Source: Acididesulfobacillus acetoxydans (GTDB lineage: Bacteria; Bacillota; Desulfitobacteriia; Desulfitobacteriales; Desulfitobacteriaceae). Taken from it: a DNA stretch of 53,183 nt. The stretch lies in NCBI RefSeq assembly GCF_900016645.1, contig NZ_CDGJ01000095.1. One strand, 5' to 3'. The translations under genes were made by a program, and so were the position numbers. Each line of letters opens with the position of its first letter. The stretch's first letter is position 1. A model generated the notes under the pieces. It worked only from the letters and a program-made list of their open reading frames with translations, ran no database searches and was not told the DNA's origin. Below, piece by piece: positions 1 to 7,809 of this stretch.

Positions 1-1
1 C

Positions 2-277
2 AGTGGTAAGAATGAAGCAGCTTTAACCGAACTGGGGATAAAACGAATATCCATCCCAAAGAAGGGCAAGAAAACTCAGAAGCGACAAACCCATGAAAGG
101 CAAAGATGGTTTCGACGTCTGCAAGCATGGCGTGCTGGTGGAGAAGGAACCATTAGCATCTTGAAACGTAAATATGGCCTGGGGAGGAGTCTGCTCAGAG
201 GACACCGCGGAGTTAGCATCTGGGTGGGATTTGGCATACTGACCTACAATTTAAGAAGATTGGCCGCCATGAATTAG
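2..277 (+). CDS. Transposase, C-terminal part (runs off the window)
   Basis: An open frame enters from the window edge with no start codon and ends at TAG 275-277, giving 91 residues. The text is strongly basic and typical of the C-terminal end of IS transposases of the DDE type: IPKKGKKTQKRQ, then RWFRRLQAWRAGGEG, then ISILKRKYGLGRSLLRGH and a final TYNLRRLA. The glutamate in the RAGGEG stretch would be the last acidic residue of the DDE triad (family knowledge, inference here). The N-terminal part lies outside the window, so it cannot be told whether the element is intact. No terminal inverted repeat was recognised downstream before the next gene. Confidence 0.75.
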   Translation, partial: SGKNEAALTELGIKRISIPKKGKKTQKRQTHERQRWFRRLQAWRAGGEGTISILKRKYGLGRSLLRGHRGVSIWVGFGILTYNLRRLAAMN

Positions 278-303
278 GAAATGGCAAGGAATACCCCTCT
301 ACA

Positions 304-930
304 ATGCCGGGGATTCATACTGATGTATTCCGATCCCAGGGGGTCGGTCAAGGGACGGTTTGCAAACCTACTTTTTCAGGGCAATCTAACTATCAAATGC
401 CGATTTTCCTATTTGCGAGGGGTGAATTCAAGGAAACCAAAATAACCCGGCAGAATAACGACGTGATCATGAAGGCGATGGCCGAAACCTTTAAGGACAA
501 ATCTCTCAAGGTCTTCGGACTGAACACCGCCGGAATCAAAGCTGTGATCCCCACGGTTCTACCTGTTCTGGAGGTTAAAGAAAACCGGACAGACTACATA
601 TTCCTCTTGGAAGACGAGACCCTGCTCCATCTCGAGTTCATGACCACCGCTGGTTTTGAAGACTTAAAGCGTTTCGTACTCTACGATGCCCGGTTACTGC
701 AAAGGGGCCTTTTGACCGGAGAAATCAAAGCTACGCAAGAAGCCATTGCTCTCTATCTGACCATACGATACGGTGAAGCTTCAAAATCGCTCCAGGACAC
801 GGTCCAGCGGCTCCAGGACTTGAACGTTCTGGAACAATTGTTGAAAGCCCTCTACGCCGCTGCGAATTTCTCTGAAGCCCAAGCTGCCATAAAACGCTTC
901 ACATCCTATAAACCAGCGACCCCGCAGTAA
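304..930 (+). CDS. Rpn/PD-(D/E)XK-type transposase-associated nuclease family protein
   Basis: The 208-residue product contains the pattern of the Rpn-like group of putative PD-(D/E)XK nucleases: DYIFLLEDETLLHLEFMTT followed by DLKRFVLYDARLLQR. The aspartate of DY and the glutamate of HLEF fit the nuclease core (D...ExK-like, with the lysine not obvious). These proteins are often found next to insertion sequences and are thought to act on DNA during recombination. The start is uncertain: ATG codons at 304, 397 and 469 are all in frame, none with a good ribosome binding site, and homology-like text begins only around residue 53 (NNDVIMKAMAE), so the true protein may be about 150 residues. It follows the transposase fragment directly and may have been carried with it. 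Confidence 0.55.
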   Translation: MPGIHTDVFRSQGVGQGTVCKPTFSGQSNYQMPIFLFARGEFKETKITRQNNDVIMKAMAETFKDKSLKVFGLNTAGIKAVIPTVLPVLEVKENRTDYIFLLEDETLLHLEFMTTAGFEDLKRFVLYDARLLQRGLLTGEIKATQEAIALYLTIRYGEASKSLQDTVQRLQDLNVLEQLLKALYAAANFSEAQAAIKRFTSYKPATPQ

Positions 931-1226
931 TCCCGTCCTTGTTCTCGTCTTTTGAATCTCCCCATGGCAAAAGCCGGCTTTAGCCATGGGGAGATTCAGT
1001 AACTCTTTAAATATTTCTTGGTGCCATTTCTATTGAGCGTGGGCTCATTTTCAAGAGGGCTAACACACAACTGGGGAAATGAAGCCCATGAGCTGGACCG
1101 GGAAATCTCTGCTTACGGGACATTATGCCTACTCACCGATATCAACGTTAAAAAATTACGGATAGCCCCGGAATAGGAAGGAAGAACTAAAGTATACCCA
1201 TGTCGAAAGAGAACAGACAAATAGAC
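931..1226. other. Intergenic gap, no gene seen
   Basis: No frame here reads as a plausible protein. It holds a perfect hairpin (954-997) and otherwise unremarkable sequence up to the terminator that closes the operon entering from the right. Confidence 0.6.
954..997. repeat. Perfect 15-bp inverted repeat, IS200/IS605-like hairpin
   Basis: Arms GAATCTCCCCATGGC (954-968) and its exact reverse complement (983-997) flank a 14-base loop. There is no T-run on either side, so it is a poor terminator. The CCATGG...GGCTTTAGCC text resembles subterminal hairpins of IS200/IS605-type elements, and similar words (CCATGGCTAAAGCCG) recur near 52,763. It may be the end of a mobile element linked to the transposase fragment just upstream. 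Confidence 0.5.
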
Positions 1227-1257
1227 AAAAACCGGCGGAAGCACACCGCCGGTTTTT
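1227..1257 (-). terminator. Rho-independent terminator of the rhamnose/BMC operon
   Basis: A 12-bp stem AAAAACCGGCGG / CCGCCGGTTTTT with a 7-base loop lies 33 bp beyond the aldA stop on the minus strand. The T-run on both strands makes it potentially bidirectional. It marks the 3' end of the 21-kb minus-strand gene run. Confidence 0.9.
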
Positions 1258-1289
1258 GTTTTCCTTTCTTTCTTTATCAGCACCTGATT

Positions 1290-2738
1290 CTACTTCACAT
1301 TGCGATTGTATTGCAGATAAACCACATGGGTCTGGAGATACTCTTCTAGCCCGTGCTTGCCATCGGCACCCCCGATGCCTGACTTACGCCACCCGGCATG
1401 AAAGCCCTGCATGGCCTCAAAGTTTTCCCGGTTAATATAAGTTTCACCGAATTTAATTTCGTTGCAGGCCCGCATGGCCACATCAATGTTTTGTGTATAG
1501 ATGGACGAAGTCAGTCCATACTCGCAATCGTTCGCCATCTCTATCGCTTCATCCAGATCCTTGAACGTGGTGATGGGAAGAACCGGCCCAAAAATCTCCT
1601 GTCTCATGATAGCGGTCTCCTGCCGGCAATTCGTCAGGACCGTGGGTTCATAATAGTAGCCCTTTTGACGCTCTGAAGCCTTGCCTCCCAAAACGACTTG
1701 GGCTCCGTCTTTGACCGCCTGCCGCACGGCGGCATCGACATTCTCAAGTTGCTGTTTGCTTACCAGCGGTCCCATGTCCAGATCGGCTTCCGTCAAAGGA
1801 TCGCCATATTTGGTGTTCTGCATGGCCTGGGTTACCTTTGCGATAAACTTCTCAGCCACGGACTCATGAACATAAACTCTCTCGGCGCAGTTGCACACTT
1901 GACCGGTATTGATCACCCTTGAGTCGCGAATGGCTTGCGCGGCCAAATCTAAATCCGCATCCGCCATGACAATAGCCGGGGCTTTCCCTCCCAGTTCCAA
2001 GGACACTTTGGTCACGTTGTTGGCCGCTGCCTTCATAGCTTGGATACCGGCCTCAACGCTCCCGGTCAGGCTGACCATCCCGACTTTCGGATGACCGGCC
2101 AGGGCCGCACCGACCACTCCGCCTGAGCCGGATACTAGGTTGAAAACCCCCTTGGGCAAAGAAGATTTTTCCACTATCTTGGCAAATTCAAAAGCGTTAT
2201 TGGGGGTTTCCGAACTGGGCTTGAGCACGATCGTATTCCCGGTGACCAAGGCAGGAGCCATCTTCCTGACAATGAGGAAAAAGGGGAAATTCCAGGGCAA
2301 GATTCCCGCCACAACGCCAATCGGCATTTTGTAGAGCAGGATATTCTCATTGGGGCGATCGCTTTGAATGATTTCGCCTTCATAGCGACGGGCAAACTCA
2401 GCCATATAGTCCAGATAATCAGCGGAGAAATCCACTTCCACCCGCGATAACGGGAGTATCTTTCCTTGTTCCTCCGCAATCGTTCTCGCTAAATCTTCGG
2501 CATTTTCCCGCAGGCCATCAGCAATCTTATGCAAATACCCGGCCCGTTCCACGGCGGGCAGCTTCGCCCAGGACCTTTGCGCCCTCTCCGCAGCGACTAC
2601 CGCTTCTGCCACATCTTCCACAGTTCCCGCCGGAACCTCGGAAATGACTTCTTCCGTCGCTGGGTTGGTTACCGCTATCACCCTGCCGGAAGGCCTTGAC
2701 ACGAATTCCCCGTCAATGTACAGTTGATACTTTTTCAT
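1290..2738 (-). CDS. aldA: Lactaldehyde dehydrogenase, AldA type (NAD-dependent)
   Basis: The product oxidises L-lactaldehyde to L-lactate with NAD+ in the cytosol, the classical aerobic route out of rhamnose or fucose. The 482-residue sequence follows E. coli AldA closely from end to end, including EGEIIQSDRP, GILPWNFPFFLI, the glutamate of LELGGKAP, the catalytic cysteine region NTGQVCNCAERVYV and the AldA-typical tail FGETYINRENFEAMQGFHAG. ATG at 2738 is preferred over the upstream codon at 2816 because GGAGGAAGGA sits just before it and the length then matches AldA (479). It is the last gene of the operon, followed by a terminator. It has no encapsulation-like extension, so it probably acts outside the shell as a second lactaldehyde sink beside the CoA-acylating enzyme at 18,025. 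Confidence 0.9.
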   Translation of the reverse strand: MKKYQLYIDGEFVSRPSGRVIAVTNPATEEVISEVPAGTVEDVAEAVVAAERAQRSWAKLPAVERAGYLHKIADGLRENAEDLARTIAEEQGKILPLSRVEVDFSADYLDYMAEFARRYEGEIIQSDRPNENILLYKMPIGVVAGILPWNFPFFLIVRKMAPALVTGNTIVLKPSSETPNNAFEFAKIVEKSSLPKGVFNLVSGSGGVVGAALAGHPKVGMVSLTGSVEAGIQAMKAAANNVTKVSLELGGKAPAIVMADADLDLAAQAIRDSRVINTGQVCNCAERVYVHESVAEKFIAKVTQAMQNTKYGDPLTEADLDMGPLVSKQQLENVDAAVRQAVKDGAQVVLGGKASERQKGYYYEPTVLTNCRQETAIMRQEIFGPVLPITTFKDLDEAIEMANDCEYGLTSSIYTQNIDVAMRACNEIKFGETYINRENFEAMQGFHAGWRKSGIGGADGKHGLEEYLQTHVVYLQYNRNVK

Positions 2739-2834
2739 TCGGGTTCCTTCCTCCCTCATCTCTTCTTCATGGGCTTGGATTGCTGTTCTGAATGGCGATC
2801 GCAATCTTCTTGACAATGTTTTACCTGTCGCAAT

Positions 2835-2880
2835 ATCCCTTACCGTTATCCCTTACCGTTATCCCTTACCGTTATCCCTT
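2835..2880. repeat. 13-bp tandem repeat, 3.5 copies
   Basis: ATCCCTTACCGTT is repeated perfectly three times and a half in the gap between rhaB and aldA. The core CTTACCGT(T/A)ATCC is almost the same as the 14-bp unit of the larger array at 15,973-16,224. Confidence 0.9.
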
Positions 2881-2987
2881 ATGTTTCCTGCTGCGATCAC
2901 TCAACTTTTTACTTGTTGCTTTATATCTTTTATTTTTTAACTTTTTAGGCTCGTACCACTTTCTCTCTGCAACTCTCGTCGTTCCGG

Positions 2988-4478
2988 TCAAGCTCCCCGC
3001 TCTCCCATGAGACTCAAAAGTTTGAGATAAGCCTGATCCCACGCTGACCGGTCCTTCTGCGGCGTGTATACCTGGGGCGGAAAAGAATTTCTCACAAGCA
3101 ACGGCACCTCCGCCGGCCCAAGCTCCTTGACGGCGATGAGCTGAGCGCAGATATTACCGATAATGGTTGCTTCTGCCGGTCCGGCCAAAACCGGTTTATG
3201 GGTCGCGTCAGCCGTCATTTGGCACAGTAGCTCATTATGAACCCCGCCACCGACAATGTGAATGACTTCCAGAGAACGCCCGGTAACCTGCTCAAGTTTC
3301 TCAATGACGAAACGATACTTAAGTGCCAGGCTCTCAAAGATTACCCGGCTTATTGCCCCCGGATTCGACGGTTTGCTTTGGTGGGTCCGCAAACAGTAAG
3401 CCTGAATCGCTTCGATCATATTCACGGGGGCCAGGAAGTCTGAACCATCCGGATCGATCACACATTCGAAGGCCTGTGCCTTTAAAGCTAAGGCTGACAA
3501 GTCCGAGTAGCTGAAACTTTGCCCAGCCTGGTCAAGTCGTCGTAGGACTTCTTGCAGCAGCCAGAGACCCATCACATTCTTGAGCACCCGGTAATTTCCG
3601 TTAACCCCACCCTCATTCGTAAAATTGTATTTCGCCGTCAGTTCGGTAATGAGAGGTTTTTCAGACACGGTACCTACCAAAGACCAGGTGCCACTTGAAA
3701 TATAGGCGTAGTTCTCTGCCTCATACGGAATGGCAAAAACCGCCGACGCTGTGTCATGTTCTCCTACAGTCACCACTGAGAGCTTCTCAGTTCGGTTAGC
3801 GGAAACTATATCAGGGCGAAGCGGACCGATAACCTGGAACGGAGAAACGATCGGGGCGAAGATCTGTCTGGGCAAGTCCAGTTTTGACATCAGTTCCTGA
3901 TCCCAGGTGCCCAGGTACGGATTGAATAACTGAGTTGTAGTCGCATTTGTAAACTCGGCAATTTTGACTCCCGTCAGAAAATAGATCATCAGATCCGGAA
4001 AGAGCAAGAGAACCTTAGCTCCCTGGAGCAATGCCGGCCGGTACAGGCGCAGAAACATGAGCTGGTATAGGGTATTGATTTGCATCAGTTGAATTCCGGT
4101 GCGTTCGTATACGATCGCACCCGGAATCCGGGCAAAAACCTCCTGCATCATACCCTCATTGTGATGATCACGGTAGTGCCTCGGGTTTTGCATCAGCTCC
4201 CCACTCGCATCAAGCAAGCCAAAATCAACGGCCCAGCTGTCTATTCCCAGGCTCACGGGCGGCTTGCCTTGGCTTGAGCTTTTGGATAAACCTGCTACAA
4301 CCTCGCGGAAAAGGCCGAGAAAGTTCCAATAAAGTGTACCGCCTAAATTGATCGGCACATTGGAGAACCTGCTGACTTCAGCCAAACTGACTTTTGCGCC
4401 ATCATACTCCCCTAAAACGGTACGTCCGTTGCTTGCACCCAGATCGGCTGCCATTCCACGCCACTTTGGCACGGTCAA
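2988..4478 (-). CDS. rhaB: Rhamnulokinase (FGGY sugar kinase)
   Basis: The enzyme phosphorylates L-rhamnulose to L-rhamnulose 1-phosphate, the substrate of the aldolase at 21,799. The 496 residues have the FGGY/actin-fold layout: N-terminal phosphate-binding region AADLGASNGRTVLGEY, the rhamnulokinase-typical GIDSWAVDFGLLD near residue 77, YISSGTWSLVGT in the middle and the ATP-site GGGVHNELLCQMTADA near residue 410. Length matches bacterial RhaB (about 490). It lies between the sugar-binding protein gene and aldA on the same strand. A related kinase acting on fuculose cannot be excluded from sequence alone, but the text is closest to rhamnulokinases. Confidence 0.92.
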   Translation of the reverse strand: MTVPKWRGMAADLGASNGRTVLGEYDGAKVSLAEVSRFSNVPINLGGTLYWNFLGLFREVVAGLSKSSSQGKPPVSLGIDSWAVDFGLLDASGELMQNPRHYRDHHNEGMMQEVFARIPGAIVYERTGIQLMQINTLYQLMFLRLYRPALLQGAKVLLLFPDLMIYFLTGVKIAEFTNATTTQLFNPYLGTWDQELMSKLDLPRQIFAPIVSPFQVIGPLRPDIVSANRTEKLSVVTVGEHDTASAVFAIPYEAENYAYISSGTWSLVGTVSEKPLITELTAKYNFTNEGGVNGNYRVLKNVMGLWLLQEVLRRLDQAGQSFSYSDLSALALKAQAFECVIDPDGSDFLAPVNMIEAIQAYCLRTHQSKPSNPGAISRVIFESLALKYRFVIEKLEQVTGRSLEVIHIVGGGVHNELLCQMTADATHKPVLAGPAEATIIGNICAQLIAVKELGPAEVPLLVRNSFPPQVYTPQKDRSAWDQAYLKLLSLMGERGA

Positions 4479-4501
4479 CCCCCCTTGTGTGTCAACTCAC
4501 C

Positions 4502-4576
4502 CACTCTATCCGTCAAAACCCCGGCTAAGATGCTCTTGGTATACGGTCCTTCGGCGTAAGCTTTGAGGGGATACGC
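4502..4576 (-). pseudogene. Remnant of a second rhaI 3' end
   Basis: About 25 codons read AYPLKAYAEGPYTKSILAG and then TDRV. This matches the C-terminus of the intact isomerase at 9,443 (DPLKAYAEGTYIKTILARE): PLKAYAEG, then Y, K and ILA are identical at corresponding places. No isomerase sequence is visible upstream of the match, so only the tail remains. The fragment sits directly upstream of rhaB, while the full gene lies beyond the ABC transporter genes. Confidence 0.7.
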
Positions 4577-4590
4577 TGGGAATACGCGCA

Positions 4591-4624
4591 TCATTCCTGC
4601 CGTGCCAAGGCACGGCAGGAATGA
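4591..4624. repeat. 34-bp near-perfect palindrome
   Basis: TCATTCCTGCCGTGCC and its exact reverse complement are separated by only two bases. No T-run follows on the minus strand, so it is not a standard terminator. It lies between the rhaI-tail remnant and the sugar-binding protein gene and could be an mRNA-stabilising hairpin after the abundant binding-protein transcript, or a recombination footprint. Confidence 0.8.
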
Positions 4625-4647
4625 TAGAACATCATGCACTGCAATGG

Positions 4648-5715
4648 TTAATACACTTTTGCCCACCGATCGATATTCGCTTTATCGAACTTGTAGGGAG
4701 GTCCAAGCAGAACTTCCGTTCCGCCATCGGCGGCTTTCGTAACCGTGTACTTTCCGAGCCGTCCCGCCGTAAAAGTGTCACCGATTTTGCCGGTAATCGT
4801 ACCGTCAACCAAGGCCTTGGACACATAGCCCGTGATATAACCGATATCAATTGGATTCCAGAGATACATCCACGGACAAACGCCGCTCTTGATGTACGTG
4901 ATCATCTGACTAGGTAAGCCCAGACCTGTCAAATATACCTTTCCGGCAAGACCTTTATCGGAAAGAACCTTTGCGGCTGCCGCGATACCCACGGTTGTCG
5001 GGGAAATAATACCCTTCAGCTTGGGATAAGATTGCAACAGCGCCTCCGTCTCGGAGGTACTCTTATCTGGTAGATCGTCGCCATAAGCAATTTTGACAAG
5101 ACGCATTTTCTTATATTCAGGTTTTTTTAGTTCTTCCTTCATGTATTTGATCCAGGTGTTCTGATTGTCCGCCGTAGATGTCGCAGAAAGTATGGCAAAC
5201 TCGCCAGTATAATTCATCATTTTGCCCATTGCCTGCACCTCAACCTGGCCTATCTTTACCGGATCGGCCTGGTCCACGTGAACCATGCGGCTGGCCGGGT
5301 TTACCGCTGAGTCGCAGGAAAGAACTTTGATACCCGCTGACATGGCTTTTTGCAACACCGGTTCTAAAGCGTTCGCGTCATTACTAGCAATGGCAATTGA
5401 GGCTACTTTCTGGGCAATAAGCTGATTGATAATCGTTATTTGACCTTCGGCAGTTGGCTGCTCCGGAGCCCGAACAATTGATTTTCCGCCAAATTCCTTG
5501 ACCGCATCCTGAAAACCTTGGGTCTCTGCCTGATTATAGGGATTACCCGTGTTCTTCGCGATAATGGCATAAACTTGGTTGGAACTTGCACTAGTACCCT
5601 TTCCGGATGATGTACCGTTTTCCGTTGCAACCGGCTTGTTACCCGAACAACCGGCGACGCTTAACATAAGCATTGCTGATGTAAGCATCAGAGCGAGGAC
5701 GCCTTTCCTTTTCAT
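4648..5715 (-). CDS. rhaS: Sugar ABC transporter substrate-binding lipoprotein (RhaS-like)
   Basis: The 355-residue protein begins with a lipoprotein signal: MKRKG, a hydrophobic stretch, then the lipobox LSVAGC with cysteine at residue 23. The rest is a periplasmic-binding-protein type 1 fold of the ribose/AI-2/rhamnose group, with AIIAKNTGNPYNQAETQGF near the start and the hinge-like ISPTTVGIAAAAKVL and YLTGLGLPSQM later. It would be anchored outside the membrane and hand sugar to the two permeases encoded next. Context (RhaI, RhaB) points to L-rhamnose; other deoxysugars are possible. Confidence 0.85.
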   Translation of the reverse strand: MKRKGVLALMLTSAMLMLSVAGCSGNKPVATENGTSSGKGTSASSNQVYAIIAKNTGNPYNQAETQGFQDAVKEFGGKSIVRAPEQPTAEGQITIINQLIAQKVASIAIASNDANALEPVLQKAMSAGIKVLSCDSAVNPASRMVHVDQADPVKIGQVEVQAMGKMMNYTGEFAILSATSTADNQNTWIKYMKEELKKPEYKKMRLVKIAYGDDLPDKSTSETEALLQSYPKLKGIISPTTVGIAAAAKVLSDKGLAGKVYLTGLGLPSQMITYIKSGVCPWMYLWNPIDIGYITGYVSKALVDGTITGKIGDTFTAGRLGKYTVTKAADGGTEVLLGPPYKFDKANIDRWAKVY

Positions 5716-5775
5716 TCTTTTACCCCCTAAAAATGTTTTTATTTTTATGCGATGCGGTGTTGCACCACATTAACA

Positions 5776-6783
5776 TCAGGCTTCTTCAGTTTTTCTCTGC
5801 TTCCCGCCACTTTTTTTGATATTCGGTAGCGCCACGGACACTGCTAGAAGTAAACCAATGACGATCAAGACAACCTGCGAGCTCATGTTGATAAGACCTA
5901 GCCCGTATTTCAGGAAACCGATAATGAAAACGGCAATAATCGCACCGATCATCCGTCCTCTCCCGCCCATAATATTCACACCGCCAAGCACAACCATCGC
6001 GATGGCGTTCAATTCATAGCCCGTAGCCATATCGGAGCGGGTACTGCCCATGCGTGAGGACAGAAACAGGGCCGCGACGCCTGACATAAAACCGGTCAGC
6101 GTATAAATAATTAACTTGATGCGACCAATTTGTATGCCTGAATACAAAGAGGCAATTTCGTTATTTCCGATTGCGTAAACCCGCCTGCCAAAGTTCGTTT
6201 TGTGAAGTAACAATCCAAAAATGACAGCCGCAACTGCAAATACTACCAATATGAAAGGGATGGACCCTAGGTATCCCCAGCTCAGAAATTTGAACCAAGG
6301 TGCGAAATTCCCACCGGACTGATCCCTTATTATAATTTGTGCAATACCACGGTACATAGTCATAGTACTGAGTGTAACAATCATTGGTGCGATTTCTTTA
6401 AACTTTACGATAATCATACCATTGAAAAGGCCGCATAACGCCCCTACGGCAAGACAGATGAGTACTGCGAGCCACATGGGAGTGTGAAATTTGTCGTAAA
6501 ACACCCCCATCACAACGGCTGAAAGTGCAACCGTCGAGCCGACAGAAATATCGATTTCCCCCAGCATGATCACGAAAACCATCGGTAAAACAATGAATGC
6601 ATTGTCAAGAAAATTCATGGTTGAGGATAGGATATTATTCATGTCAAGGAAATATGGTGAAATCGCAGCGTCAAAAATATTGACTGCTATAAAGGCAAGT
6701 ACCAGCAACCATTCCCACTGAAGAAAAAAGCGTTTGAATGAAAATGATTTCCTGCCAGTGATCAGTTCTTTCCTTTTTGGCAT
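5776..6783 (-). CDS. rhaQ: Sugar ABC transporter permease (RhaQ/RbsC family)
   Basis: A 335-residue integral membrane protein of the branched-chain/ribose permease family (BPD_transp_2), with about nine hydrophobic segments. Family marks include MLGEIDISVGSTVALSAVV after the second segment, GRRVYAIGNNEIASLYSGI in the cytoplasmic loop and VLGGVNIMGGRGRMIGAI near the C-terminus. It starts 3 bp after the stop of the other permease gene, so the two are transcribed and probably translated together. Which permease corresponds to RhaP or RhaQ cannot be decided here. Confidence 0.85.
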   Translation of the reverse strand: MPKRKELITGRKSFSFKRFFLQWEWLLVLAFIAVNIFDAAISPYFLDMNNILSSTMNFLDNAFIVLPMVFVIMLGEIDISVGSTVALSAVVMGVFYDKFHTPMWLAVLICLAVGALCGLFNGMIIVKFKEIAPMIVTLSTMTMYRGIAQIIIRDQSGGNFAPWFKFLSWGYLGSIPFILVVFAVAAVIFGLLLHKTNFGRRVYAIGNNEIASLYSGIQIGRIKLIIYTLTGFMSGVAALFLSSRMGSTRSDMATGYELNAIAMVVLGGVNIMGGRGRMIGAIIAVFIIGFLKYGLGLINMSSQVVLIVIGLLLAVSVALPNIKKSGGKQRKTEEA

Positions 6784-6786
6784 GGT

Positions 6787-7809
6787 TCAGATATTCCTCC
6801 TTGCCAGAGTTTTATACTCGACTCTGCGTTTGAAAAAGACGTTGCTAATGACCGCGACTAGTATGATCGCGCCCTGTATCGCCGACTGCCAAAACGGAGA
6901 AACATCGATCAGCGGTAAGGCGTCGTTGAGAATCCCAAGGAGCAACGAACCAAGCAGAACACCGGATAATTTGCCGGATCCGCCCCTAAGGCTAACCCCG
7001 CCTAACACGCATGCAGCGATGACATTCATTTCATAACCCAGAGCGGTATCTCCCTGTGCGCTGGCAAATTTAGACACCCATAAAACACCTGCCAATCCCG
7101 CAAAAGCTCCCATAATCACATAGACTGTAAATAGTACGTGGTTAGTGTTAATGCCACTTACTTTTGCAGATTCTGCATTGGAACCGACTGCGTAAATCTG
7201 ACGACCGAATCTAGTATAATTAAGGAAATAGAAAGCCAAGAGATAAAGGAGCATGGCGATGATCACAAGGTTATTAATTCCGAGTATCTTGCCTCTTGCA
7301 ATCATCATGAAACCGTTAGACATCTGACCCGGCCCCACCCAGTTTGAATGGCTGACAAGATAGGTGAGACCTCGATAGGCATTCATGAAGCCAAGCGTCG
7401 CTATAATAGGTGCTACGCTGAACCGTACCACAAAGACACTGATAACGCCCCCGCACAGGACCCCGACCGCCAATCCTATGAGTAGTGCCAGCATTGGACT
7501 CAAACCCCTGTTCGCCTGCACAGTGAGAGCCGTGACCATGCCGGAAAGTGCCATTGTTGATGCAATGGAGAGGTCTATACCTGCAGTTATGATTACAATC
7601 ATCATACCAATGGCAAGAATGGAAAGAATTGCCGTGTTCGAAATCATATCGCTCAAATTCACAACTGAGAAAAATCTAGGATTTCGGATATCGACCGCAA
7701 CCGAAACCGCAATTATAAAAAGGGTAAGCCCAACCTGGCGTGACCAATCACGCTGGAACCTTCCAAGGTTTTTTGTCCTTTTTCCCATTTCTAGTATCAC
7801 TCCTGACAC
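6787..7809 (-). CDS. rhaP: Sugar ABC transporter permease (RhaP/RbsC family)
   Basis: A 340-residue permease of the same family as its neighbour, probably forming the heterodimeric channel with it. Visible marks are ITAGIDLSIASTMALSGMV, TRFGRQIYAVGSNAESAKV and VLGGVSLRGGSGKLSGVL. The gene overlaps the end of the ATPase gene by 13 bp, a sign of translational coupling. As in the rhamnose (rhaSTPQ) systems, two distinct permeases rather than a homodimer are encoded. Confidence 0.85.
   Translation of the reverse strand: MSGVILEMGKRTKNLGRFQRDWSRQVGLTLFIIAVSVAVDIRNPRFFSVVNLSDMISNTAILSILAIGMMIVIITAGIDLSIASTMALSGMVTALTVQANRGLSPMLALLIGLAVGVLCGGVISVFVVRFSVAPIIATLGFMNAYRGLTYLVSHSNWVGPGQMSNGFMMIARGKILGINNLVIIAMLLYLLAFYFLNYTRFGRQIYAVGSNAESAKVSGINTNHVLFTVYVIMGAFAGLAGVLWVSKFASAQGDTALGYEMNVIAACVLGGVSLRGGSGKLSGVLLGSLLLGILNDALPLIDVSPFWQSAIQGAIILVAVISNVFFKRRVEYKTLARRNI

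Noticed and set aside
954..997. Terminator of the Rpn-like gene
   Set aside because: Strong hairpin but no T-run on either strand; more like a mobile-element end.
4475..4666. 63-residue ORF as an independent gene
   Set aside because: Only its last part is meaningful and that part is a copy of the rhaI C-terminus; it overlaps the palindrome and the end of the binding-protein gene.
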